A DNA stretch of 64,000 nt from Opisthorchis felineus (taxonomy: Eukaryota > Platyhelminthes > Trematoda > Opisthorchiida > Opisthorchiidae), in NCBI GenBank assembly GCA_004794785.1, contig SJOL01007418.1:763922-827921 (forward strand), given 5' to 3'. The notes under the pieces are model-generated. The model saw only the letters and a list, made by a program, of their open reading frames with translations. It did no database searches and had not been told where the DNA came from. Position 1 is the stretch's first letter, and each line of letters begins with the position of its first letter. Below, one piece after another: positions 37,172-49,600 of the stretch. The position numbers were made by a program, and so were the translations under genes.

Positions 37172-40100
37172 GTTAGTTGGTTGGTCTTTATTACTTTACC
37201 TCTATGGACCAGACAGTATGTGTCGTAGTTCATCTTGGATGCGTAAATCCTCGTTCCGAGTGCTGTCTGAGTATGAGTGAACCTGGGTCGTTTACCAAAC
37301 TGGTTGGTGTGACAACCGCTCGACTACACTTGATCCAACATATAGAGGCTCACTTTCAACGTCAAGATATGATTTTTTTAAATCACAGTTCTATGGCGCT
37401 AAACGATATACTTATTTAGGTTGTCAGCGTATGGTCATATGCTTCACACGCTTTACAATATTTGTTTATTTTCGTTCAATCACTGGTATTGCTTGCGGAT
37501 CCAAGTATGTGACCAGAATGAACAAGGCGCGAATCATTAGAAGTGTTATTTTCGGCGAATGCTTGGGGAAGGACGTGAATATGCTTCCCGTTACTAAGTG
37601 GGACCATACAGATTATGGAGCACTTACGTTAGTTGAAACCATTGGGCAGAAAATGTATGCAGATGCATTCTGAATCAGTCGATATTGGGTAATCCAGGTT
37701 AAAATTAATGTGATGTTTATTGAGAAATGCTGACCGATCCAGTCTTCTTTCGTAATAAGCCCCCTTTGAGACATTTCACCAACTTGCAACAAAGTGATAC
37801 GTGCACCACTGGGCTGTGTCACTTGAGCGGACAAGTAACTTTCTTTTAGCTTCTGATTCTATTAGGATTCGGACTGGATTTCGAGGGCACCTTGTTGAGG
37901 AATGGTAATTCACGCACATACCACAGCTTGGTAAACGATGGACATCAAGATTACTTATCCGGCGATGTCTTTCTAAGCCGAAAGTTTGCTCATTTAATTC
38001 TGTAGATTGAAATTAATTTAACCGCCGCGGTATATCCGAAAAGTGCTGGTGGACCATCTGCAGACTGGGCAAAAATTTGTCGGCCTCCTAGGCTTTACAG
38101 AACCAGGATGCTACTCTTTAAAACATGAATTCTTGAACTACTTCTGGCAGTAACACAAGACTTGTGCATTATATTGACCATCTGCACTGAGCATAGCCAC
38201 CTTAAAAGTTGTATCTTTCATCTGAATGTGTGCCGCCCACCAGTTCTTTAGCAAACAATCATATAATATCCCAAATTATGCTGTCTTGTTGATTGACAAC
38301 ACACTGAAAAACAGAATGGTGCATCACCCCCACTGGACCTAGTTAGTACACTTGTTTTCAATATTAGCATCACGTCAGGAGACTGCGATCTCCCATCCTC
38401 TTGGCATAAAACAACTGTCACTCAGCGGTCTATCAACTTCTCGCCAGGCAACTTCTGTAGGTGTCCATCTACTTATCAGCAAACGGTTTTCGGATTCAGG
38501 AGCAAAACTGATGTGCATGATGGTTTGCGCGTGCTGTGTGGATCGGACTGTGAAAATCTGATGATCGTACATTCCAATTAAAACACAGACGCGCGTGACA
38601 AACTCTAGTTCGCTATTGAATTACAGCCCAGTCGTCTTGGTAACAACAGTCGAGTACCAAAACTCCCCTCACCTACAGGGACTAGGGGGGAGGAATCATG
38701 CGAGATGTAAACTTGCGGTGAGACCTTGAGTGTCTGTGTCACTATAGAGGATTAAATTCAAACGAAAAAACAGATATCGTTCCGAAAGTGTGCCTAAACT
38801 CCACTCGAAAGTGGGCGAAGGAGACTGTCATAGAGGCAGATTGTTCCTGACGAAGGCTCGATAAATTCACTCGCACCAGGCTTTCTCGTAGAAAAATCTG
38901 GGCTTCCGTGAAATTCACTCTGATGATATGGGACTTGAAAAGCCAACAATTTTTTCTGGATGAACTTGCGCTTATACAGCCAACAATTATCGGAATCCGC
39001 CATAGGCTAAGACATCCGCAATCAGTTGCTCACTGAAAGGTAAGCCCAGTCACTGCCTAAAACCATTACCGCTTTTCGCAAACTGATAGGTAACTTTTAC
39101 ATCCTACGCGGACATTCCTCGCTATAAATGCTGAATATTTTATTTTTTAGCATTACCAGTACTTTTATAAATTACTGCAGGGAAGGTTCCATCAATTTGG
39201 ACACCTATATTTCAATAAATTTATTCTCAAGTTGGAGATGGTAGCCATCAGAAAATCTGGCCAGAATTCCGATCACATCCTAACTTGGCCTCAGAGGTTC
39301 CCGGATTTTAGGAAAAGACGTGAAGAAAAGCGTAATTATTTTAATCGCTGTACAGCCAGTTTCTCGAGAGTGCGAACCACATAGGTACTACCTCCCCTGG
39401 TTATAAGCTGCTGATCATGTGTGCACCGGCCGGTGGAATGAACCTGAAATCTATGCTTAATTCTGTACACATTCTGATTTGGGTAAGCCTGAAGTCATTT
39501 TCAATGAAAAACATGAAAAATTCTCTTGGGGGAGGGGGTTATACCACCCAATGTCCTACCAAATTTTGAATGCTGGAAACTGCATGCCACTTGCTTTTTG
39601 GTCATTGTGATAGTGTTGTCATAGCGAACCGGCAATACAAAACATCTAATACACGTGGATTTTTCAGTTCTGCACTGAATGGTGGTCAGTCTCCGAGTTT
39701 CCAAGAAACCTAGCTTCCTAAGTTCTTTCAGCATGGGGGTATAGAATACTCATTGATCTTCGGCTTGCATCTACGCAGTATTGACCTCGGTATCTACCGA
39801 CGACCTTTGTGCTTTGTTTGTTCATACTGTGTATGCAAGCAAATTAATATACCTACGTATGTAAAGTAGATGACCGATGCTTACAAGAAAGTTTGATTCA
39901 TGCAATCCAGATAGAGACTATAACACGGATTCCATGTTACGTTCTTTGCTTACAGTTTTTTCATTGTCCTTCCCTATATCCATAACCAAACTGAGTGTTA
40001 TTCCACTTTAACAACTGTTTTTCTCTCCCCGAAGTTAAACATCTTTGGACCACCTTCCCCATGTTTAGAATTACCTCGGTGTGTTACACCTATGCGTGTC

Positions 40101-40600
40101 ACATACGTGCGAAAGTCGATGCTGTCAACCAACCCCGGTTCGGGACATTTACTTTCAAAGTCCTTTCTGACAAACTAGTGAACATGCCAATTGATCTGTA
40201 CAGTTTTATGATAGGTCGGTTTGTTAAAATTTCTTGCGAGTTAATTAGTTTTGTTGGTCACTCTATGATTTTTCAACAGACCAACACACAGTGGCCGTAA
40301 ATCTCTCGTCCAGACATACTCTTACCCAGTAAATTAGAAGGCTTGGCTTCAAATAGGTGACAACGGAAAAGAACTATCTTTGTCTCCACGGCTTTTGGGA
40401 CTGTGCTAAACCTATTAGTCTGGATATTAGTAGTATTTTTCAACCTGTGTAAACATTTAAGCAAATGAGAGCGTTCGCTCTATCTTTCGCTTCTTGTTCT
40501 GTCCAAAATGGATGCCGGTTGTAGAGTGGCGACAAGTCTCCTTCCACGTGCACTCCATTTCTGTCAAGAGACATTCTTAGTTTGAATGTCAGACTGAAAT
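37172..40600. other. Unannotated stretch
   Basis: No motif-bearing frame, RNA gene or repeat copy was identified. If the 37160 start exon is real, this is intron 1. Confidence 0.5.
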
Positions 40601-40650
40601 GACTGGTCCCTTTCTCGCTCTCGTGTATCACTCTCGAAACTTTGTGTTGT

Positions 40651-40674
40651 TTATGCATGCATGCATGCATGCAT
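40651..40674. repeat. (GCAT)n microsatellite
   Basis: A tetranucleotide run of about six units, followed by degenerate 'attcattcat' units. Confidence 0.9.
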
Positions 40675-40998
40675 TCATTCATGCTGTTGTCGCTGTCACC
40701 GTCGAGATGGTCACTGAGAGGTAGAGAAAAATCAACAACCATATTATCCATTTTAACATGAGTGTTGTTAAAACACCATCCCCACCACCGATATCATCAC
40801 TGCCGCCACCCTGAGACACTTCTGTGGTCATCCGTATATTTCTGTCAAGTTCTTGCTGAAACGAAACTGACCACAGCGCCCACCACCATGTTCACCTTTA
40901 TCCAGTTGTATCACAGTTTTACACTACACCAACCTATCGAGCTGAGGCACTTTTCTCCAAAGCTCTGACAGTGGGTATTTTGATGTCATTTGTTTTAT

Positions 40999-41014
40999 CT
41001 CTCTCTCTCTCTCC
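40999..41014. repeat. (CT)n microsatellite
   Basis: A CT dinucleotide run read directly from the sequence. Confidence 0.85.
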
Positions 41015-41599
41015 CTGTCTTCGTCTCCCATGCGCATAATTTTGTCGTAAAGTTCACTTGGTTGTTTGTCACATGTTCGCGTTGCCGTCACCCAAGTGGG
41101 TGTGTCCGCTTCGATTAGTTACTGCTGCTGCCTCGAATCGTCAATATACTACCGTCATTGTAGCCCTCGACCTCAAAGTCATAGCTGTGGTGGACAAAAG
41201 ACAACTGTTGTGCTCGGTCTCCAAGCATACAAGCATGGAAAATCATGAAAAGGACGGAAATGTACAACTGTTTTGTGGAAGAAATGACAACTGAAAGAGT
41301 GATCGCCGATTGGAATGGCGTCAGGAAGCCAAGCCTCGTTGGTCAATGAACGTAATCAAGATGATATACGTTTAGAGGAAACCAAGCACTGAAGATGTCG
41401 CTGTTTTTGTTGGAGTCAGTTTAGGATCAAGTGTTTTTGGCGTACATTCACAAATCCGCAATGAAGTAAGCGAGTTGGGACGTGCCTGTACGTACAAAGG
41501 ACTGCAGCTCGCTGGTTGACTTGACGATGCCAGAAACAGCGAGATACCGCCAGAGGGCACACTAGTGCGCTCGCTTTCGATTTGCCGACAGAATGAAGG

Positions 41600-43220
41600 T
41601 ACGTGGGCTCAGAAGAGAAAAATACTGCATAAAGGTCATGATTCTGGTTCTGGAAAGATTACACCCAGGGAGCCAATTTACACCAGGTCACATGCGTGCA
41701 TCTGTAAAATGCCCTAGTTTATCCCTTTCGTGTATGGTTATCCAGACCTGCGTGACCGGTAAAGTACTCCACTTCTGTCTGCAAAATTCTGAGCTCGGAT
41801 TCTCTCAGGCTTTTGGATACTTACTAGCAATAATGCGCAACGATGGCCAACCAGTTATACGGTGATTCTGATTTTTTTAATCAACGGACCTCACTTTCAA
41901 AGCAGAATTTCGATTAAAGCTTCAAAAATCACGGCAATTACCACAGATGACGAGCAATCTGCTCTAGAAAGATGAAATCCCACAAGAAGCATTGGCCCTC
42001 CAAGTGAGAAGTCATCGCCCTGGGTGCTAGTCCTTTATCCTATCCAAATGAAATGTCTTCATGGTGATATCCTCATGGTTGAATGGCACGCTATCATTCG
42101 GTTACTAACCGGAGGTTTTTGATTAAAAAATGGTCTTAGAGATCCGTGGAATATGAACCCTAAAAACACACTAAACACATATGAGCGCTTCTCGGCTTTA
42201 TAGCAAAGGCTGAAGTTGCCGTAAAGAATGAGGTCCATTAGTTAAATGATCTTGGTTTTTCGAGAGCGATCGGGCAATTGCTTAGAAATGTCACCAAAGC
42301 CCAGGACCGTAATAACCAAGTTCCTGTCTATTCCTACAACGCTTTAATTCACTAATCAGTTTTTGAGAGGGCGATGTATCCTAGTGGTCAGTTTGCAAAC
42401 GATCGGATCTCTGCAGGACTTGAAGGATATTTTAATTTTCGAATCGGTCAATACTTGTTTATGTGCGGTTGTCAAGTATTTTGAAATAATTTGTTAACAC
42501 TGACCAGACTCCGACTCCGCAATTGGACGAAAATCTGCACTTCCATGTAGGATTATAAACATCGTGGTCAACATAATCTTTTAGACAGTATTTCTCACAC
42601 CTTGATAAGTTTGTTTCCGCTTATTGGTCGATAGGTCCGTAAACAAATTATTCTTCGATGTTTGCTTGTAGACGTCTGACCTAGTTTATAGCTGGAAACT
42701 GGAAGAATCTTTTCTTAGACCCAATAATCTTCCTTATACCGAATTTTGGCCTCGGGATATTCCGTGGAATCTCAGTGGTGTTCAAAAAATTGTAGTTTCC
42801 CTCCCGACGTTTTGAACTGTGCAGAGTGAATAAATCTTTATGAGGAATCGACTGGAATAGGTGTTTGTGCATTTTGACATTACATGCTGTGTGAGCAATC
42901 ACAGAATCAGGAAGCAGAACGCACTGTTCCTAACGTGGCCAGTAACTCCTCAGCGATACAATGCCGGGTCCTCCCTTGTTGGAACTTATCAGATGGACGT
43001 GATCTACTACTTTCCATCAATTGTATGTCCTACTTCAACACCGTATTGCATGCAACTGGCGAAATGCATTCATTCGAAAATTGATTTGCTGTTACTGGGA
43101 GATGCACCTGTGTCTGCCTTTTATAACGTTACTCAAAAGAATGTGATGAAACGAGGCTTTTTCATTTTACTTTCGGGGGAACATTAAAGATGTCGAAGTA
43201 TTACTCTCGACTGAACATCG
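41600..43220. other. Unannotated stretch, probably intron
   Basis: Nothing recognised. It would lie in intron 1 of the basonuclin-like gene under either start-exon model. Confidence 0.45.
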
Positions 43221-43224
43221 CTTC

Positions 43225-43480
43225 CTAATGAGCCGCAAGAAGGACAAAACCGGTAGCGGACTCCTGAATATTTTTCAAAGACCATATAAGAAGCGCAGTT
43301 TATATCAAGAAGATATATTTCGAAATCTCGAATATCATGGCAACTGAGACATAATGTGGCCTTTTTGAAACACGTTCAGTTAAAGAATATCGTAAACGAA
43401 AGATTAAGCTGGGATTCAGTTGAATCTCTAGTTAATATAGGCTTACTTTGCGAGTGACTGTATTCCACCTTGTATGCCTT
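43225..43480. repeat. MITE-like repeat copy just upstream of coding exon 2
   Basis: The left part reads 'gagccgcaagaaggacaaaa' then 'ccggtagcgg', the arm of the family in reverse sense. It continues with 'ctcgaatatcatggcaactg' and 'tgggattcagttgaatctct', matching the tails at 34.2 and 50.3 kb. It ends within about 80 bases of the splice acceptor of the next exon. Confidence 0.65.
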
Positions 43481-43559
43481 GAATGTCTTCAAATTTGAAG
43501 AAGTCAGCACAGCTATTTTTCATTCACGAAGTCGCGTTTTTCTCCCTTCTTACCTATAG

Positions 43560-43680
43560 ACCGATGACACCCAGACCTCTATCCGATGTTCTGGGCCAAA
43601 CTGTGAGTGTCGACACTTCCAGCCCGATTTGACAAACCTCCGCCAGTGCACTGAGTGCAACCATTCTTGGGTTACCCATG
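43560..43680 (+). CDS. bnc: Basonuclin-like gene, N-terminal Cys/His exon
   Basis: It encodes residues 1-40 plus one base. The acceptor is 'cttcttacctatag' and the donor 'cccatg|gtaagt'. The peptide contains '[15 protein letters not shown]' and '[14 protein letters not shown]'. This matches the start of vertebrate basonuclins, which read 'IRCT..NC.C..FQPG..NLR.C..C.HGWV.H'. The Cys residues at 10, 15, 17, 30 and 33 and His residues at 35 and 40 suggest a metal-binding module. The exon starts in phase 0 and has no ATG, so the initiator must be upstream or supplied by a trans-spliced leader. The last base joins the next exon to make a Val codon. Confidence 0.9.
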
Positions 43681-46600
43681 GTAAGTTGCCTAGAACAGCG
43701 ATATTTTAGTGAATTCTGGAAATGCTTGATGCGCGACATTTTTCTCTGCTCACTCAGGTCAAGTATACGCAGAGTTGCGAGACATAAACGACCTGATACT
43801 TCACGAAACAACAGTTTATATCTTACAGCACCTGGTCGAAAAATCACTGAAAACGGCTCAAATGAGAGTAAAATCTTCACGGTACTATCCACCCTTAGAG
43901 TAGCCGATCTGCCCAATTGGTAGCCACAGCTGTCAACTGAAAATTCGTCATTTACTCGTGGCCGAAGAGCACACTATTCAAATGCTAACCGAAGTTTTAT
44001 AGACTCAAATCACCCTACAGCTTTGTGAGTTGTGCACTGCCACTGATTTCCAACGAGGATCACTTAGCCGTACAGTTCTTGCAACTTTTCGGAATCGACT
44101 GATTTGGAGGGTAAAATTTTAACTCCGATTTTTAACCTGTTGTCCACTCTACCTATGCTACATAAAATAAGTTCCAGCATTCTTGGGAGAACACTAGGGG
44201 ATGTTTTCATAGTGAAAGTGAAGATGGAAACTGAGACTCATGGCAAAACTGTACTGATTGTTAGGCGATACTCTGTTGACGTTGTACTACTTCCCAAAGG
44301 TGAAAACGGGACAAAACAGCTCTTGAACGTTCTTGCTTCGTTCCGCCCGGACTTCCGGTTTATTTGTGAATACAGGTTTCTAATTTACAACTAACAAGAA
44401 GTGCCGATCGGTCTATGTCACGCCCAAATCTGTAGAAAACCCACTTGGACTGGGAAGTATGGTAAAGTATTTAGCTTCTTTCCGATTGAACGTAAAATAT
44501 TTCTGGTCATATTACTGGTTATATCATCGGACAAATCTAATAGGCACCCTGTTGGAAGGAACTTTGCGACAAAACACCTACGAGGAGTTGTTTATCATGC
44601 ATCATAAAAGTGCAATCCCAAATGCAGCTGAAGTTCCGTGGACCAGAAATGATAGTCACTTTGTTCGTACATTTTGAGGACAATATTCTAACAGGTTTTG
44701 ATGCAATCAAGAATGTGAATCGCCCCAAAGAGAACATAATATGAAGCTAAATTCAGTGCCTCTACGAACACAAAGCTCACTACCCCTGAGCATACAAAAC
44801 AATTCTTCTTGTTCTCCCAGCTTCATAATCTACCAGTCGACTCGGTTGTAACTGCAGTAAGTGCTATTTGGACAGAACCCTCGGTGTCAGGGCTGGGGTT
44901 CACTTCTCTCTTTGCTTGTTAACACATGTTTCTTTTTGGTTGGGTACCTGGTCGAACTGCGCCGTCAGCGACCACTAGAATTTTCTTCAAAACCGGCCGG
45001 TCCGAATTATAAATGACTGTCAATATTGAAGTCATTTTAGACTTTATTGCTTACTAATTACAAGCCAAAATTTTCTGCTCACTAGTGTTTGGCACTCACC
45101 TTACTCTAGTTTGTGAGAGTGACTGAACTTCACCCAACATTGTGCCTGAATGTTAAGCAGTATGACCGCGTTGGTTCGTTCCTCAGTTGGAGTGTGTCAC
45201 GAGTGTTTTAAGCGATGAAACTGCATGTTTTTCTTCTGTGTTTCCAGTGTCATTCAAATGGATGATGGATGCAAAATGTTAAAAAAAGACCAACTTTTGA
45301 ACTTGTTTTCTTATGACAGCATTTTACAAATCCACACAATAAAAGCTGCAACAGAATCTGTATATCGCTCACAAATATACAACTAGGTTTGTTGTCATTC
45401 GCAAATGGCGCAAATGGATGATTAAGCTGAATCCAAGCTGAATCTCTGGTTTAACTGAATAACATGCGCAATGGCGATCTCAGTAGTTACAATATTTGAG
45501 GTAACCCAATATATTTTCTTGGAGGAACACACTACTTGGGATGTTGCTGGAAACCGGTTCGACATCCCACGAATAGTTTTGACCTACTTTGATCTGAATA
45601 GATTTTTCATTGGCACCAAGGTAATCTGGAAACAGGTGTAGTTCGCGAAGTGCATACAATGTTGGTTCAGATGTAAGCTTGAGAGAAACTCAGATACAGA
45701 GCCTATCTCATGAGTCCCAAGAAAGATGAGACTGGTGGGCTGTAGAACGGTTTTTAGTAACCTTGTGGGTGTCGTTTTCCGTCAGGAGAAAGATAAGATT
45801 TTCTCCTTTTCGTATTTAACTGAGGCGGGATAGCAGTGTAGTATCAGATTATTTATTCCCATCCCTTAGATTTCGACACGGAAGGTCTAATAAGCGCCAC
45901 ATCCGATTCTTTCACATTTTTTGGCTATTAAATCTTAGGAATTAATTCCAATTCATTTTGAACAGTGACACTGTTACAGGGAATTTAATTTCGGAAGACT
46001 GACTTCCCAGTTTGTACCTTCCTGTGGGCCATTTATTATTGCTGGTAATAGCACCTGATAAAATTTTAGTTCATGCGGCATCCGCAGACTTAACGAATTT
46101 TCTTAATGCTATTCATTATGGCACGGTTGACCCTCCAACAAAAATCGATATCTTTTCCCATTTCTATTGTCCTCGTCTTCGGTGTCACTAACTTGCAGCA
46201 ATCGATCTTGTCCCATCAGTGGCCGCTTGTTAGTGCATTGTGGACATTTGTGTGCAGTCGCATATCATTCTCCTGGTCACACTATTTTTGCATAGTCATA
46301 AACGAGTTAATCACCCGAACCCGAGTTAAGCTAATTGTGTGAACGTGTTTTTACGAGGACAGCACGATTTAAAATGTCCAAGCTGAAAGGGAATGGTTTT
46401 TGCTATCTGTCGCGAGACTTCACGCGTAAAAGGCAATACTCGAAAACCAATTTTTAGACAGTGGAAGGCGATACCGCTGAAACAGAAAGGCGTTTATTAT
46501 CGCACGAAACTTTTCTTTGGATTGATGTGCTACACCACCAGCCGTGTCAGGTGTCAACATTCGATCAACAAGACGTGGTCGTACAAGGTGAATGCTCGAT

Positions 46601-49600
46601 CATATCGAAATGCTCACTCAGTCTTATCCGTTCAGTCCAACAATGTGCACTAAATAACCACTGGATCAGGGATCTTTTTTACCTAGCAAATTTTGCAAGC
46701 GGCCTCTGAGCACTTGTAATCTGTTCTATCACACAACTGTTAAATATATGGAAGAGCGTCTCTCAACTTCAGATTTCCTGTAAAGATACAAGTAAAAAAC
46801 ATTTAACTGGCAGATTTTCACAAAGTTGCTCCATCGACCCGCTCTCAAATTCATTATGGTTACTCCAACTGCTTCAAAAACCACAACCGAAGCCAAAGGC
46901 TTGAAGTGGCTGACCACAGAGAGTCGTGGTGATTCCCGGACAATCACCTATGTGTGATTAAATAAAAATCTGAAAAAATGGGAATTCGGGTAACCAGGGG
47001 TATACATTTCGACAGGTTCTCCAGTGACTAACTGACATAGCTATCCCTATTCCTCTTTGCTACCCTCGTGGGACAGAAAGCTGCAAACTCCAAACTTCTT
47101 GTAGACTCACAGGCGCAAGGTGTTTGAGACTAGAGTAAACCACCTTGTAAGCATTTACGAAACCTTCTATGTGTCCTTGTTTTTAAAACAATTTTGGAGC
47201 CTTTCCATTTATAATTTCCCTCTCTTCACGCTAGTGCGTGCAAGTTGTGCCAACTTGCTTTACTTTGGCCTTAGACCTTCTGCAATCCTGTCTCTTATCC
47301 TTGGGGAAAACATTTGCAGTTCTAAAACCTCAAGTCCTTGAGCAGAACATATATTTTCGCTTGTTGTAGTACTCACCAAACTTGCCACTCACCCGCGGCT
47401 CGTGGACAATACTCCAAACACGACCTCCGCCAGATTTAGTGCAACTTTTGAAATCATGAGTATGACCTTATTCGGATGTCACGCAATCCCCATTCGCATC
47501 AAGATTTTGCTCGACCGATTACTGTCTGCCCAACTCCTGCAGTCAGATGTGGTTCGCCTGTTGCTCTCATTTGGTTGGACATTCCAAGACTACAGTCGAG
47601 GATACATGCTCACAGTAAGTAAAAAGTTTTGAGTCATGAACTGCGTTCAATCACTGTCGGGATCAGTACTGGTGTCAATGTTGCTGTTCTCACACTCAGT
47701 TACTTCGCATTTCCTTGATGTATAGAATCGCCTACACCTCTGTAAGGCATTTAGTTTGATGTCAAATTGAGGAAGCCATGAGGAGTTGTTTGCGAAATGG
47801 ATGAGGCACGCATTGCATTTTTCGAGACATACGGCTTAAAGGTGCACCCATCCCTGTTCGTAGTGTAATTTGCTGAACTATTCACTCACTGGCTCGATGT
47901 TGTCACAATCTGCCGGATCAGAATGAATTTAGCATACATGACTGAGACATACTTCTTGTACTTATTGTTAAGCCGTCCGAACCGATGTACTTTTGACATC
48001 CACACGGTAGCGGAGCATTGAAAACACCCTGTTGACGGTTCTTTGTTAATCTGAGTGCGGAGGACGTCAGTTATGACATCCTGAGTCTTTGTTTCAAGGT
48101 GAAGGGTGCGGAAGTTTCCAAAGCAAATTTTACATGAAGCAGGTTATCAGAGTTGCTTATATCAAGCGCCAAGTCAATCAGAAACACCATTATTATATTG
48201 GACAGGGTTGTGGGGAAAAGACCACCTGATGCATCAGCCAAAAAGCTGTCTACGAATACGTTCTACTTCAACTGTACCTCACATTTCTTGCCTGCTGACC
48301 TGCAGTACGGGATGGTTACAGGGTGAAATTGTGCCACAGAATCCTCAAGCCAACATGTATTCAATTTCCCAGATCATCTACATATACTCCAAGGCGTGTT
48401 TCCTCTATCTGACTTGATTAATGTGCCCGCAACATACGGAATCCGTTTTGACTTATGCGGAAAATTGTTCACGTGGCTGCCTCTCCACCAAATTACAAGC
48501 AATTAGGTTAGTTGCTTATAGAAAGCAACAAGTCCTCCGACATGAATGCTTTTGGTGTAATGAAAGCACAGAACCACTGAGTTAAAAAACAGTTGATTGT
48601 CGGTGAAATGGTCAGGTGCACGATAGCCACTACCTCAGACCTTTCTGTTCCGTAAATTTTCCAAGTTAGCAGACAGTACTCAGTGTTATCTGATTCGGAC
48701 AAGATAAGTTTGGGAGGCAAAACCGTAGGTAGTTTCAGGCTCGCAGTTGTTAGAAGAGTATTTCCGAAGATCTTTGATAGCAAATTGCTCGATCTTCTTT
48801 GGCTGACGTGTTGATGGCTCGATTCTCTGGTCTATTCGCAACCTACAGTGAATGCGAATACATGGGAGTTCTATAGAACTAAGTGTCTTGCAACAACAAA
48901 AAACGAAAAACATGCCAGTCTAACCCGATTGAAATATACAATTCGAAACAGGCTGGTCATACTAAGGACAAAAATACGGTGGTGGGCACAGCAGGTGGCG
49001 CTGTATGAATAGGGTCCAGGTTATTTGGTTTATATTCCAGTATATTTCTCGTTGATAAAATTCAGATGAATGCTATTCGCTATCATCAGACCTAAATGCG
49101 ACACTGACATGCACGGCTAGAAAGATGGACGAGGCAAAGCCACTTGAAAATAGGCATTACAGTAAATCCCAAATAAATCGGACGATCTGATTGAACAGTA
49201 ATGGAATATAGTCAGCCTATCCAGTTGCTGATATCAACAGGTGATGGACCGTCTGTAACAAGTACTTGGTTCCGCCACTCAAAAATACAAATTTTACGCC
49301 ACCAACAAAGTTGTAAGCGGTGTATATGAAGAGCCGACATTGCATTCCGTTTCCCTGCCCAAATATTTGTACCATCCTTCTGCAATGATGAAACGCCACG
49401 GCGAAACATTAGGCGTCTGTTCCCCCCTGCCAAATACAACAGATGAATTTCAAATGTGCACTTCACCGAAAATGAGTACATCCACACTGATCAACACGGT
49501 AGAAGACAGGATGCTCGAGTTGCCACATATGAGTGATATCTGAAAACTGCACGCAACGTGAGACTGCATCGAAAATTTGTGACTGTGTTACCCGAGCTAG

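Larger units (their letters stand above)
40600..41598 (+). promoter_or_regulatory. GC-rich block, alternative candidate promoter / start exon
   Basis: It holds a GCAT tetranucleotide run (40651-40674), a CT run (about 40999-41014) and a generally higher G+C content than its flanks. At 41593 an ATG is followed by one codon and a strong donor (aag|gtacgt) in phase 0, matching the phase-0 start of the exon at 43560. An in-frame TAG at 41563-41565 closes the frame upstream. It could be an alternative first exon to the one at 37160. No TATA box is obvious. Confidence 0.3.
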
